Origin: Roseiarcus sp043739325 | Lineage (GTDB): Bacteria; Pseudomonadota; Alphaproteobacteria; Rhizobiales; Beijerinckiaceae | NCBI GenBank assembly: GCA_043739325.1 | Contig: JAYUFK010000197.1 | Coordinates: 1 to 13,197 of the forward strand | Direction: 5' to 3' | Length of the DNA: 13,197 nucleotides | Shown: positions 1 through 7,372 of the stretch, piece by piece | Layout: every line of letters starts with the position of its first letter | Position numbering within the stretch: the stretch's first letter is position 1 | The notes under the pieces: generated by a model | What the model was told of the DNA's origin: nothing | Databases searched by the model: none | The model's input: only the letters and a program-made list of their open reading frames with translations | Program-made: the position numbers and the translations under genes

Positions 1-310
1 GATGCAGGACGAAGAACGGCGCGCCCCACCGCGCTTCGGCGTCGCCGAGCGGCAGCTTCGCCAGCTCGGCGCCGTCGCGTCCGCGCAGCATGCGGATCGC
101 GCGCGTGACGAGCGATTGTTTGGCGACCACGTCGAAGGCGTCCAGCCGCCATAGAATTCGCGTCGCGTTGGGGCTGAGTTGCAGTCCGGCGCCGAACTCT
201 TCAAGCACGCGGGCGCGCTCGAAAACGGTAACATCGATCCCGGCGCGCGCCAGCGCCAACGCCGCCGTCAGGCCGCTAATGCCGGCCCCGGCGATCAGCG
301 CGCGGGTCAT
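1..310 (-). CDS. FAD-dependent monooxygenase (salicylate hydroxylase/UbiH-like), N-terminal part only
   Basis: The visible 103 residues begin MTRALIAGAGISGLTAALAL, a Rossmann dinucleotide-binding motif (GAGISG at about residues 8-13) with the ribose-binding acidic residue in VFERA near residue 35. A segment like GAGLQLSPNA follows, typical of class A flavoprotein aromatic hydroxylases of the salicylate hydroxylase / UbiH type. Such enzymes use FAD and NAD(P)H to hydroxylate aromatic or quinone-like substrates; which one cannot be told here. The gene runs off the left edge, so the substrate-binding and C-terminal parts are missing. The start ATG (308-310) is placed by the motif lying directly at the N-terminus. 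The ribosome site is weak. The stop of the zinc-finger gene lies only 7 bp upstream, so the two are probably co-transcribed. The family call is firm; the exact reaction is unknown. Confidence 0.85.
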   Translation of the reverse strand, partial: MTRALIAGAGISGLTAALALARAGIDVTVFERARVLEEFGAGLQLSPNATRILWRLDAFDVVAKQSLVTRAIRMLRGRDGAELAKLPLGDAEARWGAPFFVLH

Positions 311-317
311 CGCGGCG

Positions 318-557
318 TCAAGCCGCGTCGGTCAATTCACATTCGGCGGGAATGGAGTGCGCGCCCAACGTCGCGTCGTAAGCAAAGCGCGTCGAGCAAT
401 ACGAACAGATGGCTTCGTTGTCGCCGCCCATGTCGATGAAAATATGCGGATGATCGAACGGCGGGCGCGCTCCCGTACACATGAATTCCTTGACGCCGAT
501 CTTGATCGTGAGAACGCCGGGTTCATTGTGAAAATGCGGGATTGCGTGATCGGCCAT
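318..557 (-). CDS. zf-CHCC zinc-finger domain protein (NDUFS6-like)
   Basis: This 79-residue protein has the spacing C27-x8-H36-x14-C51-x2-C54, with DHPH around the histidine and CSYC at the last pair. That is the signature of the zf-CHCC family, which includes the complex I accessory subunit NDUFS6. The domain binds one zinc ion. Small alphaproteobacterial members are common, and most have no assigned function beyond likeness to the mitochondrial subunit. The whole protein is essentially this one domain, as is normal for the family. A good ribosome site (AGGAAA on the minus strand, about 9 bases before the ATG) supports the start at 557. The gene precedes the FAD monooxygenase gene by 7 bp, suggesting one transcript. 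The family is clear; a role in complex I assembly would be inference only. Confidence 0.88.
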   Translation of the reverse strand: MADHAIPHFHNEPGVLTIKIGVKEFMCTGARPPFDHPHIFIDMGGDNEAICSYCSTRFAYDATLGAHSIPAECELTDAA

Positions 558-661
558 GTGCGGTGTTTCCTGATTTCGGACGGCGCCGAGGCGCAGGGCT
601 TTTGGTCAGGAGTGGATATGGCTTTGGCGCGCCGGAAGCAAGTTTTCGGGCCTTTCGCTGT

Positions 662-1675
662 TCAGCCGGGCGGCGCTGGCCCGGTCGACTCGCGCAGCAC
701 CAGTTCGACAGGCCACAGTTCGTGGATTTCGCTCGCGGGCCGGCCGGCAAGCAATTGCATCACGAGCTCGGCGATTCGCGTGCCGGCGGCGCGGATCGAG
801 GATCGCGTTGTCGACATTGTCGGCACCATGCGATCGGCGTTGAGGAACGGAAAGACGTCGTCATGGGCGATAACCGACACGTCGCGCCCGAGCGTCAGGC
901 CGGCCGAGCGGATTGCCCGGAATACGCCTAGCGAGGTCATCATCGAACCGGCGAGAAAGGCGGTCGGCGCGGCCTTTTGCTCCAGCAGCGATTGAGCGAA
1001 GCGGAAGCCGATTTCGTCGGTAAAGCGCCCGTGCACGGTCAAGCGCGGATCGGGGCGCAATCCCCGTGCGATCAACGCGTCGCGATAGCCCTTGTTGCGA
1101 TGCTCGGCGAAGGTCCGGCCTTCCGGCCCGTTGACCATCGCGATGCGCTTGTGGCCGAGATCGAGAAGATGTTCCGTGGCGCGGCGGAACGCGCCTTCAT
1201 TGTCGATGTCGAGCCAGGCGACAGGCGCTTCGGTTTCCGCGCGGCCATGCACGATGAACGGCAGGCCGATGTCGGTCAGCAGACGCGCGCGGGCGTCATT
1301 AGGGTAGGGCGAATGCAGTATGACGGCGTCGACGCGCTTGCTGGCGGCCAGTCGCCGATAGATGGTCAATTCATCGAGCGCCGTCTCGGTGGGACTGACG
1401 AGAATATCCATGCCGCTGTCGGCGAGGCTCTTGCCAACGCCATACATGAACTCGCTCATGTGGACTTCGGCGTTGAGGTCGAGCGCGATGCCGATCGCGC
1501 TGGCGCGCCCCATCGCGAGCCGGCGGGCGTTGGCGTTGGGGCGATAGCCGAGTTGAACCGCGGCCTCGCGGATCCGCTGGCGCGTCGCCGGGTTGACCTC
1601 GGGATAGTCGTTCAAACCACGACTGACCGTCGTTTGCGAAAGCCCGAGGGCCTTCGCAAAATCCCTCAACATCAT
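662..1675 (-). CDS. thuR: LacI/GalR-family repressor of the thu operon
   Basis: This 337-residue protein has a standard LacI layout. An N-terminal helix-turn-helix (RDFAKALGLSQTTVSRGLND, about residues 4-23) is followed by the hinge helix near residues 48-56 (NANARRLAMG). The rest is a periplasmic-binding-protein-like effector domain, with segments such as LGHKRIAMVNG and DVSVIAHDD that are conserved in the family. Length is normal. The gene is divergent from thuE, the position expected for a local regulator. In rhizobia a LacI-type ThuR accompanies thuEFGKAB, so the symbol is given by family plus context. It probably binds the LacI-type palindromes at 1818-1833 and 2046-2061 and releases them when a disaccharide or keto-sugar inducer binds. 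A purine-rich run (GGGGGGAAG on the minus strand) precedes the start. An alternative start is the second Met, one codon later. Confidence 0.85.
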   Translation of the reverse strand: MMLRDFAKALGLSQTTVSRGLNDYPEVNPATRQRIREAAVQLGYRPNANARRLAMGRASAIGIALDLNAEVHMSEFMYGVGKSLADSGMDILVSPTETALDELTIYRRLAASKRVDAVILHSPYPNDARARLLTDIGLPFIVHGRAETEAPVAWLDIDNEGAFRRATEHLLDLGHKRIAMVNGPEGRTFAEHRNKGYRDALIARGLRPDPRLTVHGRFTDEIGFRFAQSLLEQKAAPTAFLAGSMMTSLGVFRAIRSAGLTLGRDVSVIAHDDVFPFLNADRMVPTMSTTRSSIRAAGTRIAELVMQLLAGRPASEIHELWPVELVLRESTGPAPPG

Positions 1676-1817
1676 CGCGCTTCCCCCCGCGAATTTTTTA
1701 TCGCGCCCTGTCTGCTCAAAACCAACCGGGGCGGCGCTGTTCCGATTTTGATCGTCCGAGCCGCGCTCTCAAACAGGCCCTCGCCGCCGATAGAATTGAA
1801 GGACCAAGGGCGAGTTG

Positions 1818-1833
1818 TTGAAAGCGCTATCAA
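1818..1833. promoter_or_regulatory. LacI-type operator, upstream site (predicted ThuR site O1)
   Basis: TTGAAAGCGCTATCAA is a 16-bp inverted repeat centred on GC|GC in which 7 of 8 base pairs match. An even-length palindrome with a central CG step is the hallmark of LacI-family operators. It lies 142 bp before the thuR start and about 185 bp before the thuE -35 box. It could therefore serve autoregulation of thuR or act as an auxiliary site for looping to the thuE operator. Binding by ThuR is inferred from position and the shared TTGnAAGCGC sequence. Confidence 0.6.
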
Positions 1834-2011
1834 TTCCAGACGACGAAATCAGTTACACCGGAGCTTATGCGGAGTTACAAAACGCCGCAAGACGCGATTG
1901 CCATTTTGGCTTTCGAATTAAAACAACAGTCGTTGCAATGATCTATGTTATTGGTATTACTTTATGAAACGATGAGGGCATCAAGTTATGCAACAAAACC
2001 GGCCTCGGCGC

Positions 2012-2040
2012 TTGACATGAAAATTCTCCTCTGACAAAAT
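2012..2040 (+). promoter_or_regulatory. Predicted sigma70-type promoter of thuE
   Basis: A perfect TTGACA (2012-2017) is followed after 17 bp by CAAAAT (2035-2040), which matches TATAAT at 4 of 6 positions. The surrounding DNA is AT-rich. Transcription would begin near 2047, inside the operator at 2046-2061, leaving a leader of about 140 nt before the thuE ATG. This is the best promoter match in the intergenic region. Confidence 0.6.
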
Positions 2041-2045
2041 TCAAT

Positions 2046-2061
2046 TTGTAAGCGCATTTAA
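2046..2061. promoter_or_regulatory. LacI-type operator over the thuE start site (predicted ThuR site O2)
   Basis: TTGTAAGCGCATTTAA shares the left half TTGnAAGCGC with the upstream site. Its right half is degenerate (5 of 8 pairs match). It begins 5 bp after the -10 box and covers the predicted transcription start, a classical position for repression by blocking initiation. It is weaker as a palindrome than the upstream site, so occupancy might depend on cooperation between the two. Confidence 0.5.
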
Positions 2062-2187
2062 ACATACGCAGGAAGAATGCGGGGCGCTTTAATCGCAGGG
2101 TTGGGGACGTCAAAGAGCGCCTGAATCGTCACTCGCGGTTCTTTCGTGTCGCTGGCCTCCCTCTTCGAATTTTAACGGGAGGACACG

Positions 2188-3453
2188 ATGGGATTTAAGA
2201 GCATCGCAGCGGGCTTGTTAGCTGCAACCTTTCTCGGCGGCATGGCGGCGAACGCGGCAAATCTCGGCATGGTTTCGGGATCCACCGGCGGCGATCTTAA
2301 ATGGATTCGCTCCGAACTCGACAAATTCGAGAAAGCCACGGGAGACAAGGTTACGCTGGTCCCGATGCCGTCGTCGACCTCGGACCAATTCAGCCAGTAT
2401 CGTCTTTGGCTCGCGGCCGGCAATCCCGACATTGACGTCTACATGACCGACGTGATCTGGGCGCCGCAGCTTGCGGATCAGTTCGTCGATCTCACTGCGG
2501 CCGCCAAGGGCGTCGTGAAGTCGCACTTCCCCTCGATCGTGGAATCGCAGACCGCTAACGGCAAACTTGTCGCCATGCCGTTCTTTACCGACGCGCCTGC
2601 GCTGTTCTATCGCAAAGACCTGCTGGACAAATACAAACTTGCCGCGCCCAAGACCTGGGACGAAATGGCCGCAGCGGCCAAGACGGTGATGGATGGCGAG
2701 CGCGCCGCTGGTGCGAAGGACATGTGGGGTTTTGTGTTCCAGGGCAATGCCTACGAAGGCCTGACCTGCGATGCGCTCGAATGGGTCAAGTCTTCGGGGG
2801 GCGGACAGATCGTCGAAGCCGACGGCAAGATATCGATCAACAACCCTAAGGCGGCCGCGGCTCTCGACCGCGCCAAGATCTGGGTTGGCGGCATTTCACC
2901 TCCCGGCGTGCTTGCCTATCAGGAAGAAGAGGCTCGAGGCGTCTGGCAGCTCGGCAATTCCGTGTTCATGCGCAACTGGCCTTACGCCTTTGCGCTTGGC
3001 AACGGCGCCGATAGCAAGGTCAAGGACAAGTTTGACATCGTTCCGCTGCCGTCCGGCGGCGGCGACGCCAAATCGGCCGCAACGCTCGGCGGGTGGAACC
3101 TCGCGGTATCGAAATATTCCAAGGCGTCGGACGAAGCCGTGAAGCTCGTGATGTTCCTCGCCTCGGCCGAAGTACAGAAGGACAACGCGCTGCAGAACAG
3201 CCATCTGCCGACCATCGAAGCGCTTTACGATGACGCGGATATTGCCAAGACGCAGCCGGTGCTGGTCAAGTGGAAGCCCATCTTCCAGACCGCCGTGCCG
3301 CGCCCCTCGGCGCCCACCAAGGTCAAATACAACGAAGTGTCGTCGCTGTTCTGGTCGGCTGTCCATGACACGCTGTCTGGCAAGGGCACCGGCGCGGAAA
3401 ACCTCGGCTCGCTTGAAGAGAAACTGGCCGTGCTGAAAGGCGCAGGCTGGTAA
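2188..3453 (+). CDS. thuE: Periplasmic trehalose/maltose-type sugar-binding protein
   Basis: This 421-residue protein is the extracellular solute-binding component of a CUT1 ABC importer. It captures a di- or oligosaccharide in the periplasm and delivers it to ThuF/ThuG. The signal peptide has a hydrophobic core (SIAAGLLAATFLGG) and an ANA site, giving likely cleavage after residue 23. The mature protein carries family-1 binding-protein features: IDVYMTDVIWAPQ near residue 90, the MPFFTDAPALFYRKDLLDKY stretch, TWDEM, and LGGWNLAVSKYS in the C-terminal lobe. Length is typical. The start is fixed by an excellent GGGAGGA site (2177-2183) 4 bases upstream. It is the first gene of the operon, behind the operator-promoter, and is followed by a 184-bp gap containing a strong stem-loop. 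The thu assignment rests on the full ordered set of neighbours. The exact sugar (trehalose, maltitol, maltose or sucrose isomers) cannot be read from sequence. Confidence 0.88.
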   Translation: MGFKSIAAGLLAATFLGGMAANAANLGMVSGSTGGDLKWIRSELDKFEKATGDKVTLVPMPSSTSDQFSQYRLWLAAGNPDIDVYMTDVIWAPQLADQFVDLTAAAKGVVKSHFPSIVESQTANGKLVAMPFFTDAPALFYRKDLLDKYKLAAPKTWDEMAAAAKTVMDGERAAGAKDMWGFVFQGNAYEGLTCDALEWVKSSGGGQIVEADGKISINNPKAAAALDRAKIWVGGISPPGVLAYQEEEARGVWQLGNSVFMRNWPYAFALGNGADSKVKDKFDIVPLPSGGGDAKSAATLGGWNLAVSKYSKASDEAVKLVMFLASAEVQKDNALQNSHLPTIEALYDDADIAKTQPVLVKWKPIFQTAVPRPSAPTKVKYNEVSSLFWSAVHDTLSGKGTGAENLGSLEEKLAVLKGAGW

Positions 3454-3475
3454 GCCACACGAATTGGGGCTGCGC

Positions 3476-3507
3476 GGCGCGGCGGACGACTTCCGGCTCG
3501 CCGCGCC
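3476..3507 (+). promoter_or_regulatory. GC-rich intercistronic stem-loop between thuE and thuF
   Basis: GGCGCGGCG (3476-3484) pairs perfectly with CGCCGCGCC (3499-3507) across a 14-base loop, giving a very stable 9-bp stem 23 bases after the thuE stop. No T-run follows, so it is not a classical intrinsic terminator. Stem-loops after binding-protein genes are known to protect the upstream message or reduce read-through, as with malE-malF. The same role here, giving more ThuE than permease, is inference. Confidence 0.55.
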
Positions 3508-3637
3508 ACGGCTCTTCAAAGCTTCGCTCATCGAAAATTCAAATCGGCGCTTGCCGCGTCAAAGGCCGGATTTAACGTGACGGCGGATCTCGCGGTTCGC
3601 TAGCGCCCGCAACGGCGCAGTTGACGAGGCTCAGCTC

Positions 3638-4609
3638 ATGACATTGGCCACAACCTCCCCACAATCGGCGCCGGCAGGCCCTTCAGAACTGACGCGCCAA
3701 CGCAGTCGTTCGGCGATGCTGTTCCTGCTGCCGATGATCGCGGCGCTGGCGATCGTCGCGGGCTGGCCGCTCTTACGCTCAATATGGTTCAGCTTGACGG
3801 ACGTTACGCTCAACAACCTAGCGGGCGCCAAGTTCGTTGGCTTTCGTAATTATTTTGGCTGGGTGACGCTCGATAGCGGCAGGACCATCTACTCCGGCGT
3901 TCTTGTCGATTCCGCCTGGTGGGGCGCGGTCTGGAACACTCTGAAATTTTCCTTCGTATCCGTTCTCCTCGAAACTATTCTCGGCATGGCGGTCGCTCTG
4001 GCGTTGAACGCCGATTTCAGAGGGCGCGGCCTTGTGCGCGCGGCGATTCTCATCCCATGGGCAATCCCGACGATCGTCTCCGCGAAAATGTGGTCGTGGA
4101 TGCTCAACGACCAGTTCGGCATTATCAACGACGCGCTGCTGCGCCTTGGCGTCATCAGTCAGAAAGTCGCGTGGACCGCGACGGCCAATACAGCGATGGG
4201 GGCCGTGCTGGTGGTCGATATCTGGAAGACCATTCCATTCATGGCGCTGCTGATTCTGGCGGGATTGCAGTCAATTCCGAATGATATTTATGAGGCGGCC
4301 GAGATCGATGGCGTTCACCCGGTTCGCACTTTCTTCAAGGTTACGCTGCCGCTGGTGCGGCCGGCCCTGATGGTCGCGGTCATTTTCCGACTGCTTGATG
4401 CGATGCGCATCTTCGATCTGATTTACGTGCTGACGCCCAACAGCGCCCAGACCAAAACCATGTCGGTGATCGCGCAGGAGAATCTGTTCGCTTTCAACAA
4501 TTTCGCCAAAGGCTCGGCCGAGGCGACGCTGTTGTTCCTCAGCATTCTCATCGTGGTGGTCGCGTATATCTGGATTGGCCGCGTCAACCTTGCCGGGAGC
4601 GATCGATGA
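3638..4609 (+). CDS. thuF: CUT1 sugar ABC transporter permease (ThuF/MalF type)
   Basis: This 323-residue inner-membrane protein is one of the two channel-forming subunits of the thu importer. After a cytoplasmic N-terminal tail of about 25 residues, several hydrophobic helices are visible (for example AMLFLLPMIAALAIVAGW near 26-43, and a last one near 297-312). The cytoplasmic EAA loop that docks onto the ATPase is intact: EAAEIDGVHPVRTFFKVTLP, about residues 219-238. Length fits MalF-type permeases of the UgpA/LacF group. The start has GAGG (3626-3629) 8 bases upstream. The stop overlaps the thuG start as ATGA (4606-4609), implying translational coupling and equal amounts of the two permeases. 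It follows thuE after a 184-bp gap in which I see no clear promoter. Confidence 0.9.
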   Translation: MTLATTSPQSAPAGPSELTRQRSRSAMLFLLPMIAALAIVAGWPLLRSIWFSLTDVTLNNLAGAKFVGFRNYFGWVTLDSGRTIYSGVLVDSAWWGAVWNTLKFSFVSVLLETILGMAVALALNADFRGRGLVRAAILIPWAIPTIVSAKMWSWMLNDQFGIINDALLRLGVISQKVAWTATANTAMGAVLVVDIWKTIPFMALLILAGLQSIPNDIYEAAEIDGVHPVRTFFKVTLPLVRPALMVAVIFRLLDAMRIFDLIYVLTPNSAQTKTMSVIAQENLFAFNNFAKGSAEATLLFLSILIVVVAYIWIGRVNLAGSDR

Positions 4610-5439
4610 CCGCATGGGATATTTTCAAACGCACTTCGTTCTATGCGTTCGTCTCGCTAATCGTGTTCGAGTCGGTCTTCCCGTTCTATTATGCGATCAT
4701 CACGAGCTTCAAAAAGGGCGACGAAATCTTCCTGATCAATTATTTTCCGACGTCGTTTTCGCTGGAAAATTACGTAGGCGTTTTGACCCAAGGGTCGTTC
4801 GTTCGAAATCTGCTGAATTCGCTGTTCATTTCTGCATCGGTCGTGCTGCTGGCGCTGTTCCTCGCCGTCACCGCCGCTTACGCTTTGAGCCGCGTCAAAT
4901 TTCGCGGCCGCGGTTTGTTGCTGATGACAATTCTGTCGGTTTCGATGTTCCCGCAGATCGCGGTCCTGGCCGGCTTGTTCGAACTGGTTCGATTCTTTGG
5001 CCTGTTCAATACAGTCTGGGCGCTGATTTTCGCCTATACGATATTCACGCTTCCGTTCACCGTGTGGGTTCTCACCACCTTCATGCGCGATTTGCCGATC
5101 GAGATCGAAGAAGCGGCGATCATCGACGGCGCGACGCCTTGGATCATAATCTCGAAAGTGTTCCTGCCGCTGATGTGGCCGGCGCTGGTGACGACGGGTC
5201 TGCTCGCCTTCATCGCCGCGTGGAACGAATTCCTATACGCGCTGACGTTCACCGCCGACAACGATCACCGCACCGTTCCGGTGGCGATCGCCCTGCTGAG
5301 CGGCGCGAGCGAGCATGAAATTCCGTGGGGTCCGATCATGGCCGCATCGGTCATCGTGACCGTGCCGCTCGTTGTCCTCGTCCTCATTTTCCAGCGCAAG
5401 ATCATCTCCGGCCTGACCGCCGGCGGCGTCAAGGGTTAA
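4606..5439 (+). CDS. thuG: CUT1 sugar ABC transporter permease (ThuG/MalG type)
   Basis: This 277-residue integral membrane protein is the partner of ThuF in the translocation channel. Hydrophobic helices lie near residues 11-30, 72-92, 106-125, 138-156, 190-206 and 245-262. The EAA loop EEAAIIDGATPWIIISKVFL (about 168-187) is a textbook version of the motif that contacts the ATPase. AFIAAWNEFLYALTF (201-215) is the usual MalG-type segment. Length is normal for the group. The ATG overlaps the thuF stop (ATGA), with GGGAG (4595-4599) as ribosome site inside the end of thuF. The thuK gene begins 12 bp downstream. Nothing in the sequence looks damaged. Confidence 0.91.
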   Translation: MTAWDIFKRTSFYAFVSLIVFESVFPFYYAIITSFKKGDEIFLINYFPTSFSLENYVGVLTQGSFVRNLLNSLFISASVVLLALFLAVTAAYALSRVKFRGRGLLLMTILSVSMFPQIAVLAGLFELVRFFGLFNTVWALIFAYTIFTLPFTVWVLTTFMRDLPIEIEEAAIIDGATPWIIISKVFLPLMWPALVTTGLLAFIAAWNEFLYALTFTADNDHRTVPVAIALLSGASEHEIPWGPIMAASVIVTVPLVVLVLIFQRKIISGLTAGGVKG

Positions 5440-5451
5440 GGGAAGAACAGC

Positions 5452-6459
5452 ATGACCGTCCTGACACTGAAAGACGTCACCAAATCCTTCGGTCCTGTCC
5501 ACGTCATCAAGGGCGTCAACCTTGAGGTGCGCGATGGCGAGTTCATGGTGTTTGTCGGCCCTTCGGGCTGCGGCAAGTCCACGCTTTTGCGGCTGATCGC
5601 GGGTCTTGAGGATATCAGCACAGGCACTTTGAGTTTCGACAATAAGGTCGTGAACAGCGACGCGCCCTCGAAGCGCGGTATCGCCATGGTGTTCCAATCG
5701 TATGCGCTTTATCCGCATATGACCGTTTACGAAAACATGGCGTTCGGTCTGAAGCTCAATGGCCGCACGCCGGATGATGTCAAGAAGTCGGTCGAGAAAG
5801 CGGCGGACCTGTTGCAAATCCGTCAGTACCTCGATCGTCTGCCCAAGCAATTGTCGGGCGGCCAACGTCAGCGCGTCGCAATCGGGCGCGCGATCGTGCG
5901 CGATCCCAAAGTGTTCCTCTTCGACGAGCCTCTCTCCAACCTCGACGCGGCGCTGCGTGTCGCGACGCGTCTTGAAATCGCCAAATTGCATCACAGCATG
6001 GACAAGGTGACGATGATCTATGTCACCCATGACCAAGTCGAAGCGATGACGCTGGCCGATCGTATCTGTGTGTTGCGCGATGGCCTCGTCGAACAGGTTG
6101 GCACGCCGATGGAATTGTATGAAAAGCCCGACTCGCTTTTCGTCGCGGGCTTTATCGGATCGCCGAAAATGAACCTCCTCGACGGCGCCTTGGCTGCGCC
6201 CTTCGGCGCGGCGACTGTTGGCGTGCGGCCCGAGCACATCGAAGTCGTGCAGAGCGGCGGCGCCTGGACCGGCAACGTCATCCACACGGAAATTCTTGGC
6301 TCGGACTCGTTTCTGTTCGTCGAGATCGGCGCCAAGGAGCCGGTGATTGTGCGCGAGAACGGCAAGACTGACAACGTCCCGGGGCAAACAGTTCAGTTGA
6401 CCCCGATGAACGGCCATCTGCATAGGTTCGATACGGCCGGCAAGCCGATCCGGAATTAG
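5452..6459 (+). CDS. thuK: Sugar ABC transporter ATPase (MsmK/UgpC/MalK type)
   Basis: This 335-residue cytoplasmic ATPase powers the ThuEFG importer as a dimer. All catalytic motifs are present: Walker A GPSGCGKST (36-44), Q-loop glutamine at 82, signature LSGGQRQR (134-141), Walker B VFLFDEP (155-161) with catalytic E159, and switch histidine H193 in VTHDQVEAMTLADR. After about residue 235 comes a regulatory/TOBE domain (VGVRPEHIEV near 256-265). At about 100 residues it is somewhat shorter than in E. coli MalK (371 residues in total), as is usual for MsmK/UgpC-like proteins. The start has GGGAAG about 6 bases upstream and is separated from thuG by 12 bp, so it belongs to the same message. 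Such ATPases can sometimes serve several CUT1 transporters; that is possible here but not shown by the sequence. Confidence 0.93.
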   Translation: MTVLTLKDVTKSFGPVHVIKGVNLEVRDGEFMVFVGPSGCGKSTLLRLIAGLEDISTGTLSFDNKVVNSDAPSKRGIAMVFQSYALYPHMTVYENMAFGLKLNGRTPDDVKKSVEKAADLLQIRQYLDRLPKQLSGGQRQRVAIGRAIVRDPKVFLFDEPLSNLDAALRVATRLEIAKLHHSMDKVTMIYVTHDQVEAMTLADRICVLRDGLVEQVGTPMELYEKPDSLFVAGFIGSPKMNLLDGALAAPFGAATVGVRPEHIEVVQSGGAWTGNVIHTEILGSDSFLFVEIGAKEPVIVRENGKTDNVPGQTVQLTPMNGHLHRFDTAGKPIRN

Positions 6460-6468
6460 GATCAAGCG

Positions 6469-6490
6469 CGCCGCTTTGCGTTGCGCGGCG
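6469..6490 (+). promoter_or_regulatory. Small GC-rich stem-loop after thuK
   Basis: CGCCGC (6469-6474) pairs with GCGGCG (6485-6490) across a 10-base loop, 9 bases after the thuK stop. There is no T-run, so it is not a terminator by itself. It lies in the 127-bp gap before thuA and could mark a message-processing point. In a genome this GC-rich a chance hairpin is quite possible. Confidence 0.25.
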
Positions 6491-6586
6491 GCGATTGCCC
6501 GAATGCCGTTGTTGGTCATTTGACGGATTGGAATTTGCGCGCCTGCGGAAGCGCTTGCCGCGCATTCCACACAGGGAGAACTTTCA

Positions 6587-7372
6587 ATGGCGATCCGCAC
6601 AATCGTTTGGGGCGAGAATATCCATGAGCGCGTCAACAAGATCGTCGCGCAGATCTATCCCGACGGCATGCACGAAGCGATTGCCCGCTCGCTTCGCGAG
6701 GACAAGGGCATTTCTGCCCAAACCGCGACGTTACAGGAACCCGAGCACGGCCTGAGCGAAGCGCGTCTGGCGCAATGCGATGTGCTTCTGTGGTGGGGCC
6801 ACAAGGATCACGGCGCGGTTGCCGATGCGATCGTCGAGCGTGTCGCGAAGCGCGTCTGGGAAGGCATGGGCCTTATCATTCTTCACTCCGGTCATTTTTC
6901 TAAAATATTCAAACGCCTGATGGGATCGCCCTGCGCGCTGTCCTGGCGCGAGGCTGGGGAGCGCGAGCGGCTGTGGGTGATCAATCCTGGCCACCCGATC
7001 GCCGCAGGGCTCGGACCGTATTTCGAACTGGAAAACGAGGAAATGTACGGCGAGCCGTTCTCTGTGCCGGAACCCTTGGAGACGGTGTTCGTTTCATGGT
7101 TTCAGGGCGGCGAGGTGTTTCGCTCGGGGATGACGTGGCGTCGCGGCGCGGGCAACATCTTCTACTTCCGTCCGGGGCATGAAACTTATCCGACGTATCA
7201 CGACGCGACCGTTGGCAAGGTGCTGCGTAATGCGGTGCATTGGGCCGATAATTCGAAGGGCGCATGGCCCAAAGTGCATGACGCGCCAAACGTGCCGGTC
7301 GAAAAGGCTATCGAAAAGATCGAGGAGCGCGGCCCGCGGTTGCACCAGCACGGCGAGGCCGGCTTCCGCTGA
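6587..7372 (+). CDS. thuA: ThuA trehalose-utilization protein
   Basis: This 261-residue cytoplasmic protein belongs to the ThuA family, which has a class I glutamine amidotransferase-like fold but is not known to act on glutamine. Recognisable segments are CDVLLWWGHKDHGAV (about 64-78), the loop LIILHSGHFSKIFKRLMG (about 97-114) where amidotransferases carry the nucleophile cysteine but this protein has HSGH, NPGHPIAAGLG, and the histidine-containing FRPGHETYPTYHD. In rhizobia thuA and thuB are needed for breakdown of trehalose and related disaccharides through 3-keto derivatives. The chemistry done by ThuA itself is not settled; hydrolysis or rearrangement of the keto-sugar is the natural guess. 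AGGGAG (6573-6578) lies 8 bases before the ATG. The gene sits between the transporter genes and thuB, 19 bp upstream of the latter. Confidence 0.9.
   Translation: MAIRTIVWGENIHERVNKIVAQIYPDGMHEAIARSLREDKGISAQTATLQEPEHGLSEARLAQCDVLLWWGHKDHGAVADAIVERVAKRVWEGMGLIILHSGHFSKIFKRLMGSPCALSWREAGERERLWVINPGHPIAAGLGPYFELENEEMYGEPFSVPEPLETVFVSWFQGGEVFRSGMTWRRGAGNIFYFRPGHETYPTYHDATVGKVLRNAVHWADNSKGAWPKVHDAPNVPVEKAIEKIEERGPRLHQHGEAGFR

Larger units (their letters stand above)
1676..2187. other. Divergent thuR-thuE intergenic regulatory region
   Basis: This 512-bp stretch contains no convincing gene. Its middle part (about 1895-2065) is clearly more AT-rich than the flanking genes. It holds two LacI-type operator candidates, one good rightward promoter and a leader of about 140 nt before thuE. 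A single GCGCTTTAA half-site lies in that leader at 2084-2092, its core 32 bp from the core of the promoter operator. I found no convincing leftward promoter for thuR. Confidence 0.75.

Noticed and set aside
977..1921. Long plus-strand open frame opposite thuR
   Set aside because: Its protein has no recognisable family pattern and lies antisense to a clear LacI repressor; such frames are expected in high-GC DNA.
1933..1960. Second possible promoter TTGCAA-16-TATTAC upstream of thuE
   Set aside because: Both boxes match at only 4 of 6 positions and the region is AT-rich, so chance matches are likely; the TTGACA promoter at 2012 is better.
5233..6639. 468-codon minus-strand open frame across thuG, thuK and thuA
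   Set aside because: Antisense to three well-supported genes and composed of low-meaning, Arg/Asp/His-rich sequence; a codon-bias shadow.
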